NCBI GenBank assembly: GCA_964437185.1
Contig: CAYTFU010000013.1
Span: forward strand, 1 to 19,640
From: UBA10103 sp964437185
Lineage (GTDB): Bacteria > Patescibacteriota > Minisyncoccia > Phycocordibacterales > UBA2100
Direction of reading: 5' to 3'
Length of the DNA stretch: 19,640 nucleotides
The translations under genes were made by a program, and so were the position numbers. Of this stretch, positions 14,688-19,640 are shown one piece after another (the first letter of the stretch is position 1; every line of letters begins with the position of its first letter). A model generated the notes under the pieces. The model worked only from the letters and a program-made list of their open reading frames with translations. It had not been told where the DNA came from and did not search any database.

Positions 14688-14984
14688 ATGAGTCAATCAA
14701 AGGTTGATGTGGCAGCGCTTGCGAAGCTTGCGCGCATTGAAGTGTCGGAAGCGGAGATCAAAAAGCTCGAAGGGGAGATTCCGGAAATTTTGGCATTTGT
14801 GGAAGTGATCCAAGGTGTTGAGACGGGGAAGGAGGCGGATGCGCCCGGGTTACGCAATGTTATGCGTGCGGATGAGAATCCGCATGAACCTGGTGAGTAC
14901 ACCGAAGCGCTTTTGAGCGCAGCTCCGGCGCGGAAGGGAAATTACGTGGCGGTGAAGCAGGTCATTTCTCGCAAGAAATCATGA
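14688..14984 (+). CDS. gatC: Asp-tRNA(Asn)/Glu-tRNA(Gln) amidotransferase subunit C
   Basis: A 98-residue GatC, the small subunit that wraps around GatA and stabilises the GatCAB complex, which converts Glu-tRNA(Gln) or Asp-tRNA(Asn) to the amidated form. Family hallmarks are visible: VDVAALAKLARIEVSEAEIKK at the N-terminus, a helix with IPEILAFVEVIQGVET, LRNVMRADE, and the C-terminal motif with YVAVKQVI. Length is normal. Its stop overlaps the gatA start by 4 nt (ATGA), the usual coupling for these genes. gatB is not in the window. Confidence 0.93.
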   Translation: MSQSKVDVAALAKLARIEVSEAEIKKLEGEIPEILAFVEVIQGVETGKEADAPGLRNVMRADENPHEPGEYTEALLSAAPARKGNYVAVKQVISRKKS

Positions 14985-16396
14985 ACCTCGAAACGCTTAG
15001 TATTGCCGAGGCGAGACGCGCATTCAATGCAAAGGACTATTCGGCGCTCGACCTTACAGAAGCGTACCTCGCGCGCATTGCAAAAATGGACGGTGATATT
15101 CACGCGTATTTAGAAGTGTGGGCAGATTTGGCGCGCGCAGAGGCGCGCGCCGCAGATGCCCTTATCGCGCGGGGCGAAGCGCAGCCACTCACGGGAATTC
15201 CGATTGCAGTGAAGGATAATATTTTGATTGAGGGTCGCATTGCGAGCGCAGCCTCAAAAATGTTGGAAAAATATGTCGCATCGTACGATGCGACTGTAAT
15301 CGCGAAGTTAAAGGCTCAGGGAGCTGTGTTTTTGGGTCGAACCAACATGGACGAATTCGCACTTGGTGGTTCGACAGAAAATTCAGCATTTGGACCCACC
15401 AAAAATCCTCATGACCTTGCGCGCGTGCCGGGCGGTACTTCCGGTGGCTCCGCCGCGGCAGTGGCCGCGTCTATGGCGCTCGTTGCGCTCGGAAGCGATA
15501 CAGGCGGATCAATTCGTCAGCCTTCGGCATTTTGTGGGGTTGCGGGCATTAAGCCGACATACGGTGCCGTCTCACGCTTCGGCCTCATCGCTGCTGCGTC
15601 ATCACTCGATCAAATCGGCGCCATTGGAAAGACGGTGGCGGACGCCGAAGCGCTCCTCGCCGCGATTCGAGGGCATGATGAGAATGATTCCACCTCGATT
15701 CCTGATACCCCACGGAGCACGAAAAAGCCAAAGACAATCGGTGTGCCGAGGGATTCACTTAAACAGGGGATTGATCCGGACGTCTTGAAGTCGTTTGAAC
15801 AAACACTCGCGTCTCTCAAGGCGAATGGATACACAGTCGTCGATATTGAATTGCCGACGCTTGCCTACGCGCTCGCCGTTTACTACATCATCAACCCAGC
15901 CGAAGTGTCGACCAATCTCGCGCGCTTTGACGGCATCCGATACGGTCTTTCCGTCGACGCTGATACAAGTATTGGAGTGTACGAAAAGAGCAGGGCGGCG
16001 GGTTTTGGTCCAGAGACGCGTCGGCGAGTGCTCCTTGGCACCTTTGTGCTCTCGTCGGGTTACGCCGACGCCTACTATCGCAAAGCTCGTGCTGTGAGAG
16101 AAGTAATTCGCAGAGATTTTGCGAGGGTATTTGAATCGGTCGACGCGATCGCGCTGCCCACGAGTCCCGTGCCTGCATGGAAATTTGGAGAAAAGTCCGA
16201 TCCACTCGCCATGTATGCGGCAGATATTTTCACGGTTCCCATCAATCTCGCAGGCGTTCCGGCGATCTCCGTGCCATCGAGCGCCATCAAGCGTGATGGC
16301 AACGCGCTGCCTGTAGGATTCCAGCTTATTTCTGCATGGGGTGGGGAAGAAACGTTGTTTAAACTAGCCGAAGACGTTGAAAAACGAACGGTATAG
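14981..16396 (+). CDS. gatA: Glu-tRNA(Gln)/Asp-tRNA(Asn) amidotransferase subunit A
   Basis: A 471-residue amidase-signature enzyme that releases ammonia from glutamine for transfer by GatB. The Ser-cisSer-Lys triad is visible: K78 in GIPIAVKDN, S154 in the GGTSGGSAAA loop and the nucleophile S177 in GSDTGGSIRQP. Other family landmarks are GRTNMDEFALGGSTENSAFG at about 119-138 and NLAGVPAISVPS near the C-terminus. Length is normal. The ATG overlaps the gatC stop and has no Shine-Dalgarno sequence. It would let the cell make Gln-tRNA or Asn-tRNA without the corresponding synthetase. Confidence 0.96.
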   Translation: MNLETLSIAEARRAFNAKDYSALDLTEAYLARIAKMDGDIHAYLEVWADLARAEARAADALIARGEAQPLTGIPIAVKDNILIEGRIASAASKMLEKYVASYDATVIAKLKAQGAVFLGRTNMDEFALGGSTENSAFGPTKNPHDLARVPGGTSGGSAAAVAASMALVALGSDTGGSIRQPSAFCGVAGIKPTYGAVSRFGLIAAASSLDQIGAIGKTVADAEALLAAIRGHDENDSTSIPDTPRSTKKPKTIGVPRDSLKQGIDPDVLKSFEQTLASLKANGYTVVDIELPTLAYALAVYYIINPAEVSTNLARFDGIRYGLSVDADTSIGVYEKSRAAGFGPETRRRVLLGTFVLSSGYADAYYRKARAVREVIRRDFARVFESVDAIALPTSPVPAWKFGEKSDPLAMYAADIFTVPINLAGVPAISVPSSAIKRDGNALPVGFQLISAWGGEETLFKLAEDVEKRTV

Positions 16397-16466
16397 TCGT
16401 TGCCTTTTTTAGCGCGCGCTTACTCGTACGTGAGGACAAGTCCGCACCGCTCTCGCTTCGCTAGGC

Positions 16467-16472
16467 TATAAT
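16467..16472 (+). promoter_or_regulatory. Consensus -10 (TATAAT) for the HEPN-like membrane gene, leaderless
   Basis: A perfect TATAAT is followed by 7 nt and the ATG at 16480. The 83-nt gap after gatA holds no clear terminator, only a short T run directly behind the gatA stop. Confidence 0.6.
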
Positions 16473-16479
16473 TCAGGGC

Positions 16480-17181
16480 ATGGACCCATCGTTTTCTGAC
16501 CCGGGAAATCCAGTCGGGGGAGCGCTCTACTTTTTGAGCGAGCTTTCGTTTAAGTGGGTGCCAGGTGTAATCACAAGCATCTATGGCGAGAGTGCATTCA
16601 ACGGCCCCAATCCAGTAACGACGATCATCACAACCCCCGTCTCAGCGCCGCAGGTATTTGAGTATCTTCAAATGGCTTCTACTCCCGGTGCGTACGACAC
16701 GCTCTTTCAGCGGTGGGGTGAGTTCGTCGCGCTCTCGTTTCTCGTTTCTATTTGCGCTGCCGCCATCGTTACGTATTGTTGTGTGCGCGTATTCCAGATT
16801 CGCCAAGTGGAACGACATCGGTTTGCGGCGGCACAGCGATCCGTCGCCGCTCACGACACTCCGAAGACACAATTGCGCTGGAGCCGGATTCTTCAACAGT
16901 CCGAAGGAGAGGATCAGAAGGCGGCGCGACTCGCGATTCTTGAAGCCGACATCATGCTCAACGAACTCCTCGATGTGCTCGGATACAAGGGTGAGACGAT
17001 GGCAGATAAAATGCGGCAGGTCGATCGCGCCAATTTCAATACGATTGACCTCGCATGGGAGGCGCACAAGATTCGCAATCGGATAGCGCATGATGGCGAC
17101 GCGCATGAGATGAGTAGTCGAGAAATTCGACGCGTGATCGATCTCTACGAGCGCGTTTTGAAAGAATTTCATTTCGTATAA
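16480..17181 (+). CDS. Single-pass membrane protein with HEPN-like C-terminal domain
   Basis: A 233-residue protein of unestablished function. Residues 1-80 contain weakly hydrophobic stretches (about 12-33) and a polar part; a clear transmembrane helix lies at about 82-103 (FVALSFLVSICAAAIVTYCCV), followed by a basic stretch (RQVERHRF), which suggests that the C-terminus is cytoplasmic. Residues about 145-230 are all-helical and contain EADIMLNELLDVLGYKGETMADKM, then HKIRNRIAHDGD and a final helix. R199-N200-x3-H204 fits the RNxxxH form of the RX4-6H motif of HEPN ribonucleases and related non-catalytic helical domains. HEPN membership is inferred from motif and helix pattern only. It is a single-gene unit between its TATAAT and a hairpin, just before the initiator tRNA. 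Confidence 0.8.
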   Translation: MDPSFSDPGNPVGGALYFLSELSFKWVPGVITSIYGESAFNGPNPVTTIITTPVSAPQVFEYLQMASTPGAYDTLFQRWGEFVALSFLVSICAAAIVTYCCVRVFQIRQVERHRFAAAQRSVAAHDTPKTQLRWSRILQQSEGEDQKAARLAILEADIMLNELLDVLGYKGETMADKMRQVDRANFNTIDLAWEAHKIRNRIAHDGDAHEMSSREIRRVIDLYERVLKEFHFV

Positions 17182-17185
17182 TATT

Positions 17186-17211
17186 TCGCCGCTTTGCGAC
17201 GACATGTTTTT
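17186..17211 (+). terminator. Imperfect hairpin terminator after the HEPN-like gene
   Basis: TCGCCGC (17186-17192) and GCGACGA (17196-17202) form a 7-bp stem with one mismatch and a 3-nt loop, followed within 4 nt by a run of five T (17207-17211). It starts 5 nt after the stop codon and overlaps the tRNA promoter. Confidence 0.5.
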
Positions 17212-17221
17212 GTAGTATATT
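17194..17221 (+). promoter_or_regulatory. Candidate promoter of the initiator tRNA
   Basis: TTGCGA (17194-17199) and TATATT (17216-17221) are separated by 16 nt. With the 6-nt spacing seen at mRNA starts in this window, transcription would begin at A17228, the first base of the tRNA. A TAGTAT at 17213-17218 is an alternative -10. Confidence 0.45.
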
Positions 17222-17227
17222 TTCGAT

Positions 17228-17299
17228 AGCGGGGTGGAGCAGTAGTAGCTCGTGAGGCTCATAACCTCAAGGTCGTGGGTGCAATTCCCACCCCCGCAA
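17228..17299 (+). tRNA. Initiator tRNA-Met (CAT), non-canonical
   Basis: A complete cloverleaf: acceptor 17228-17234 with 17292-17298, D stem GAGC/GCTC, anticodon stem TGAGG/CCTCA around the loop CTCATAA, and T stem GTGGG/CCCAC. It aligns along its length with bacterial tRNA(fMet). The first pair is an A1-A72 mismatch, the initiator hallmark of an unpaired 1-72, and the CTCATAA loop is also initiator-like. Deviations: the third anticodon-stem pair is A29-U41, so the usual three consecutive G-C pairs are only two; the D loop is AGTAGTA with A at position 18 instead of G18-G19; the T loop begins TGC rather than TTC. CCA is not encoded (CAA follows A73), so it must be added by the CCA enzyme. 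Confidence 0.93.
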
Positions 17300-17311
17300 C
17301 AAGCCAAAACC

Positions 17312-17338
17312 AAAGCGCCCATACGGGCGTTTTCGTTT
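17312..17338 (+). terminator. Rho-independent terminator after the initiator tRNA
   Basis: A 9-bp stem (17312-17320 with 17325-17333, including one G-T pair) is closed by ATAC and runs into a T-rich tract TTTTCGTTTT. It begins 12 nt after the tRNA and is the most typical intrinsic terminator in the window. Confidence 0.85.
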
Positions 17339-17356
17339 TGTGCTTTTGCGTGGGGA

Positions 17357-17512
17357 GCAGAGTGCCTGCGCACTCTGCGTTGGGAATTGCAGCCCGGAGC
17401 GATGTTTTTGTTTGAGCGAAGCGAAAGGCAAAAACCGCGAGGGCGGGCTGGGCGATTTTTCTGTCAGGAAAAATACGACTAGCCTATCCCACCCCCGCTC
17501 TCGGATCGAGAG
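17357..17512. ncRNA. Candidate structured RNA / stem-loop array, no credible CDS
   Basis: The 223 nt between the tRNA terminator and the helicase promoter hold four consecutive stem-loops. SL1 is a perfect 9-bp stem (17357-17365 with 17370-17378). SL2 pairs GTTTTTG (17404-17410) with 17429-17435. SL3 is a 62-nt compound hairpin: 17437-17443 with 17492-17498 (one mismatch), GGCTGG 17446-17451 with 17479-17484 (one G-T pair), CG 17453-17454 with 17476-17477, and ATTTTTC 17455-17461 with 17468-17474 around the loop TGTCAG. SL4 is CTCTCG/CGAGAG at 17498-17512, sharing one base with SL3. The open frames crossing the region run from the tRNA and have unlikely composition. I do not recognise a known RNA family; strand and promoter are undetermined. 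Confidence 0.5.
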
Positions 17513-17549
17513 GGCGCGGTGATCTATGGTTACGAAAGGGTATGGGGTT

Positions 17550-17555
17550 TACAAT
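17550..17555 (+). promoter_or_regulatory. Probable -10 (TACAAT) for the helicase gene, leaderless
   Basis: TACAAT within GTTTACAAT is followed by 6 nt and the ATG at 17562. This position argues against an in-frame ATG at 17526, which lies upstream of the promoter hexamer. Confidence 0.6.
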
Positions 17556-17561
17556 GCCGCT

Positions 17562-19316
17562 ATGACTCAAGCCGAAGCGCTCGCAATCTTGAAGACGGGG
17601 GCGAATGTATTTCTTACGGGCGAACCTGGCAGCGGTAAGACGCACACAATCAATCAATTTGTGTTGTACCTTCGCTCGTGTGGAATCGAGCCTTCAATTA
17701 CCGCATCGACCGGTATTGCAGCGACGCACATCGGTGGCCTCACGATTCATTCGTGGAGTGGCATAGGGGTGCGGCGCGACCTCACCGCATACGACATTGA
17801 TCGCATATCGCAAAATCGGAATGTGGTGCGTCGCATAGAGAATGCACGGATTCTCATCATCGACGAAGTATCGATGCTCTCAGCGCGAACGCTCTCCATG
17901 GTCGAGGCGGTATGTCGCGAGATCCGCCGAAACCAGCAGGCGTTTGGCGAGCTTCAGGTCGTACTGGTAGGAGATTTTTTCCAACTGCCGCCCGTCTCGC
18001 GTCGAGAAGATGATGCGCACAGCACACTCACTGAGAATTCCGCGCAAGAAGAATTTGCCTTCCGATCTCGCGCCTGGGAGTCGCTCAATCCGCTCATTTG
18101 TTACCTCTCCGAACAGCATCGTCAGGAGGATGGCGTATTTCTCGAATTTCTTTCTGCATTTCGTCGCGCGACAATAGAGGAATCACACAAACAACTGTTG
18201 CGCACGCGCTACTCCCCAAAGCCGAAGGAAGGCATCACCCAGCTCTACAGTCGTAATACCAATGTCGATGCGATCAATGGCGCGGAACTCTCGAAGCTTT
18301 CGGGTGCGGTGAAAACGTTTGCGATGGATAGCAACGGGCCTGAGAAGTTGGTGACAGCACTGAAGCGGGGGTGTCTTTCGCCCGAAACGCTCTCACTCAA
18401 AATCGGAGCTCGCGTGATGTTTACGAGAAATGACGTTACGAATCACCGGTATGTGAACGGTACGCTTGGCGTTGTTACTGGGTTTGCTGATGTGGCGAGC
18501 TCGCCGCACGCCGAAACAGGGCACCCAATAGTAACGACGAATACTGGAAAAGTGGTCTACGCAGAGCCGGATGAATGGCGAATCGAAGACGGAGGGCGAG
18601 TGCTTGCGCGAATTACTCAGATACCGCTCCGTCTCGCATGGGCAATGACGGTGCATAAGAGTCAGGGGATGTCACTCGATGCGGCACACATGGACCTTTC
18701 GGATACGTTTGAATACGGACAAGGCTATGTCGCGCTCTCTCGCGTACGGACGCTCGCCGGGCTTTCGCTTGCAGGTTTGAATCAACGCGCGCTCGAAGTG
18801 CATCCGGAGATACTTGCGAAAGACGCCGATTTCCGCACGAAGTCCGAGAGCGCTCGTGAGAAGTTTACGTCGATCGACGCGAAAGAGCTTGCGGCGATGC
18901 ACTCAAATTTTATCCGCGCATGCGGCGGCAAGCCGGGCGCGCATCGCATCGCAGGGCATTCAAAGCCGAAAGCATCCACATACGAGGCGACGAGGGATCT
19001 CGTTTTGGAAAAATTGCCGCTGAAAGATATCGTGAGGCGGCGCGGGTTCACGCTCGGGACCATCATTGATCACTTGGAGAAACTTGCAGATCGCAGGCTC
19101 ATAGATCCAGCTCGCGATCTCGCGTATATCGATCGGGATCCGAATAGATTTAAGGAGATAAAAAAAGCACTTGAGGCAGTCTACAAAAAAGAGAAACAAA
19201 TGCCTCTTTCTCCCGCCCGCGCTCTCCTTGGGGAAGGGTACAGCTACGAGGAGTTGCGCCTCGCACGGTTGTTTATCGCTGGTCAGCCAGGCTCAGATCC
19301 ACAAAAAGACAAATAG
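17562..19316 (+). CDS. PIF1/RecD-like superfamily 1 DNA helicase with C-terminal HTH
   Basis: A 584-residue ATP-dependent helicase of the SF1B Pif1/RecD-like group, expected to move 5'-3' on DNA in repair, recombination or removal of replication obstacles. Motifs in order: Walker A GEPGSGKT at 20-27, motif Ia TASTGIAAT at 48-56, Walker B LIIDEVSML at about 98-106, motif III LVGDFFQLPPV at about 135-145, arginine-containing EQHRQ at 184-188, the second RecA-like domain with MTVHKSQGMSLD at about 362-373, and motif VI QGYVALSRV at about 387-395. Residues 474-516 form a winged-helix or helix-turn-helix unit of the kind attached to many such helicases (PLKDIVRRRGFTLGTIIDHLEKL). The ATG at 17562 is preferred over 17526, because the extra 12 residues precede the usual family start and the -10. 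Confidence 0.92.
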   Translation: MTQAEALAILKTGANVFLTGEPGSGKTHTINQFVLYLRSCGIEPSITASTGIAATHIGGLTIHSWSGIGVRRDLTAYDIDRISQNRNVVRRIENARILIIDEVSMLSARTLSMVEAVCREIRRNQQAFGELQVVLVGDFFQLPPVSRREDDAHSTLTENSAQEEFAFRSRAWESLNPLICYLSEQHRQEDGVFLEFLSAFRRATIEESHKQLLRTRYSPKPKEGITQLYSRNTNVDAINGAELSKLSGAVKTFAMDSNGPEKLVTALKRGCLSPETLSLKIGARVMFTRNDVTNHRYVNGTLGVVTGFADVASSPHAETGHPIVTTNTGKVVYAEPDEWRIEDGGRVLARITQIPLRLAWAMTVHKSQGMSLDAAHMDLSDTFEYGQGYVALSRVRTLAGLSLAGLNQRALEVHPEILAKDADFRTKSESAREKFTSIDAKELAAMHSNFIRACGGKPGAHRIAGHSKPKASTYEATRDLVLEKLPLKDIVRRRGFTLGTIIDHLEKLADRRLIDPARDLAYIDRDPNRFKEIKKALEAVYKKEKQMPLSPARALLGEGYSYEELRLARLFIAGQPGSDPQKDK

Positions 19317-19339
19317 AGCAGGACGCGACGCTGCGCTCG

Positions 19340-19519
19340 TCACCACATGTTCATGGCGGCGAGGGCGACTTCGGCAAGGGAGAGAAAAACGACCACAACG
19401 AGTGCGAGCAGAAATTCCTTCCATGCAAAAATGATGAAGAGCTGCCCCGCTGCATACACGAGGTAGAGCATCGCGATGACCCAGAGGACAGAGTTGATCG
19501 TAAGAACGATATGCCACAT
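19340..19519 (-). CDS. Small membrane protein with two transmembrane helices
   Basis: The only credible minus-strand gene: 59 residues, starting MWHIVLTINSVLWVIAMLYL, with two hydrophobic helices at about 4-26 and 33-53 and a short polar link (WKEF). No family was recognised. The frame stays open upstream to an ATG at 19561, but the start at 19519 gives a protein that begins directly with its first helix and lies 7 nt behind an extended -10 on the same strand. It converges with the helicase gene, with 23 nt between their stops. Its small size and hydrophobic composition mean it could be chance, but the promoter match supports it. Confidence 0.6.
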   Translation of the reverse strand: MWHIVLTINSVLWVIAMLYLVYAAGQLFIIFAWKEFLLALVVVVFLSLAEVALAAMNMW

Positions 19520-19526
19520 GTCTAAA

Positions 19527-19535
19527 AGGGTAGCA
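19527..19535 (-). promoter_or_regulatory. Probable extended -10 for the small membrane gene, leaderless
   Basis: On the minus strand TGCTACCCT (TGn + TACCCT) is followed by 7 nt and the ATG at 19519. The hexamer is the weakest of the series, with C at two internal positions. Confidence 0.4.
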
Positions 19536-19547
19536 TGAATATTTTTA

Positions 19548-19575
19548 TTGTGGAGTGACAAAAAATCAGTACTAT
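19548..19575 (+). promoter_or_regulatory. Candidate promoter of the edge tRNA
   Basis: TTGTGG (19548-19553) and TACTAT (19570-19575) are separated by 16 nt. The tRNA starts 10 nt after the -10, so a leader of about 4 nt would be trimmed by RNase P. Confidence 0.5.
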
Positions 19576-19585
19576 GGAGGGCATT

Positions 19586-19640
19586 GCCGACGTAGCTCAG
19601 TGGCAGAGCAAGCCTTTCATAAGGGCTGGGCCGCAGGTTC
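19586..19640 (+). tRNA. tRNA with anticodon CAT, partial (elongator Met or Ile2)
   Basis: The first 55 nt of a tRNA cut by the window end: 5' acceptor strand GCCGACG, D arm GCTC-AGTGGCA-GAGC with G18-G19 present, anticodon stem AGCCT/GGGCT (one T-G pair) around TTCATAA, variable loop, and a T arm beginning GCAGGTTC. The CAT anticodon with a non-initiator body means elongator tRNA-Met, or tRNA-Ile read as ATA after lysidine modification; the missing 3' half prevents a decision. Unlike the initiator tRNA upstream it keeps GG in the D loop and TTC in the T loop. Confidence 0.85.

Noticed and set aside
17252..17482. Open frame of 76 codons running out of the initiator tRNA
   Set aside because: It starts inside the tRNA anticodon arm and runs through the terminator and several hairpins, and its composition is atypical. 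The sequence is better explained as tRNA plus structured non-coding DNA.
17526..17561. N-terminal extension of the helicase
   Set aside because: The ATG at 17526 lies upstream of the TACAAT hexamer, and the extra 12 residues are not expected before the first helicase motif. ATG 17562 fits both the promoter spacing and the protein family.
1..19640. CRISPR array, insertion sequence, prophage or integrated plasmid
   Set aside because: I saw no regularly spaced repeats, transposase, integrase, phage structural gene or terminal repeats. The tRNA genes show no adjacent integrase or duplicated 3' end.

Overview
The window reads as a contiguous piece of a Patescibacteria (CPR) genome, most likely from the Parcubacteria branch, with roughly balanced GC content. 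This is inferred from gene content and style. There is a type IV pilus cluster with no secretin gene, as expected for a monoderm-like cell. The genes are compact and tightly packed, the ribosome-binding sites are weak or absent, and the PilX-like minor pilin and membrane/HEPN-like protein are of a kind I associate with CPR genomes. No database search was possible, so the rank below phylum is not established.

Layout: (1) 1-399, the 3' tip of an unidentified gene and a pterin-4a-carbinolamine dehydratase. (2) 412-7636, the pilus motor and assembly operon pilM-pilN-pilO-(small membrane protein in the pilP position)-pilB-response regulator, then pilT-pilC behind a probable internal promoter. (3) 7748-11482, the pilus fibre and processing block: a major-type pilin, a strong hairpin, the prepilin peptidase pilD, and four minor or pseudopilins that overlap or nearly touch. 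(4) 11483-14155, two adjacent stem-loops, then the NAD+-dependent DNA ligase ligA and a one-domain asparaginase-like protein. (5) 14182-14574, a lone MazF/PemK-type toxin-like gene with its own promoter and terminator. (6) 14688-16396, gatC-gatA of the tRNA-dependent amidotransferase (gatB is not here). (7) 16480-17181, a single-pass membrane protein with a HEPN-like cytoplasmic domain. (8) 17228-17561, an initiator tRNA with several non-standard positions, its terminator, and about 155 nt of consecutive stem-loops with no credible gene. (9) 17562-19316, a PIF1/RecD-like helicase with a C-terminal helix-turn-helix. (10) 19340-19519 on the minus strand, a 59-residue membrane protein, and at the window edge a second tRNA with anticodon CAT.

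How the genes work together: PilM/N/O and the small protein would form the inner-membrane platform around PilC. PilB would extend and PilT retract the fibre. PilD would mature the pilin and minor pilins. The receiver-only response regulator between pilB and pilT suggests phosphorylation-dependent control of the motors. In CPR bacteria such pili are thought to serve DNA uptake and attachment to host cells.

The most striking pattern concerns gene expression. At nine transcription-unit heads a -10-like hexamer (TAnnnT) lies exactly 6 or 7 nt upstream of the ATG, which would put the transcription start on the A of the start codon. This predicts leaderless mRNAs, and it corrects several start sites (helicase at 17562, pilD at 8349, minus-strand membrane protein at 19519). 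Inside operons most downstream genes start 0-9 nt after the previous stop or overlap it, without a clear Shine-Dalgarno sequence. The initiator tRNA in the same window departs from the bacterial norm at the 29-41 pair and at the G18/T55 tertiary contact, which makes translation initiation in this organism worth a closer look.
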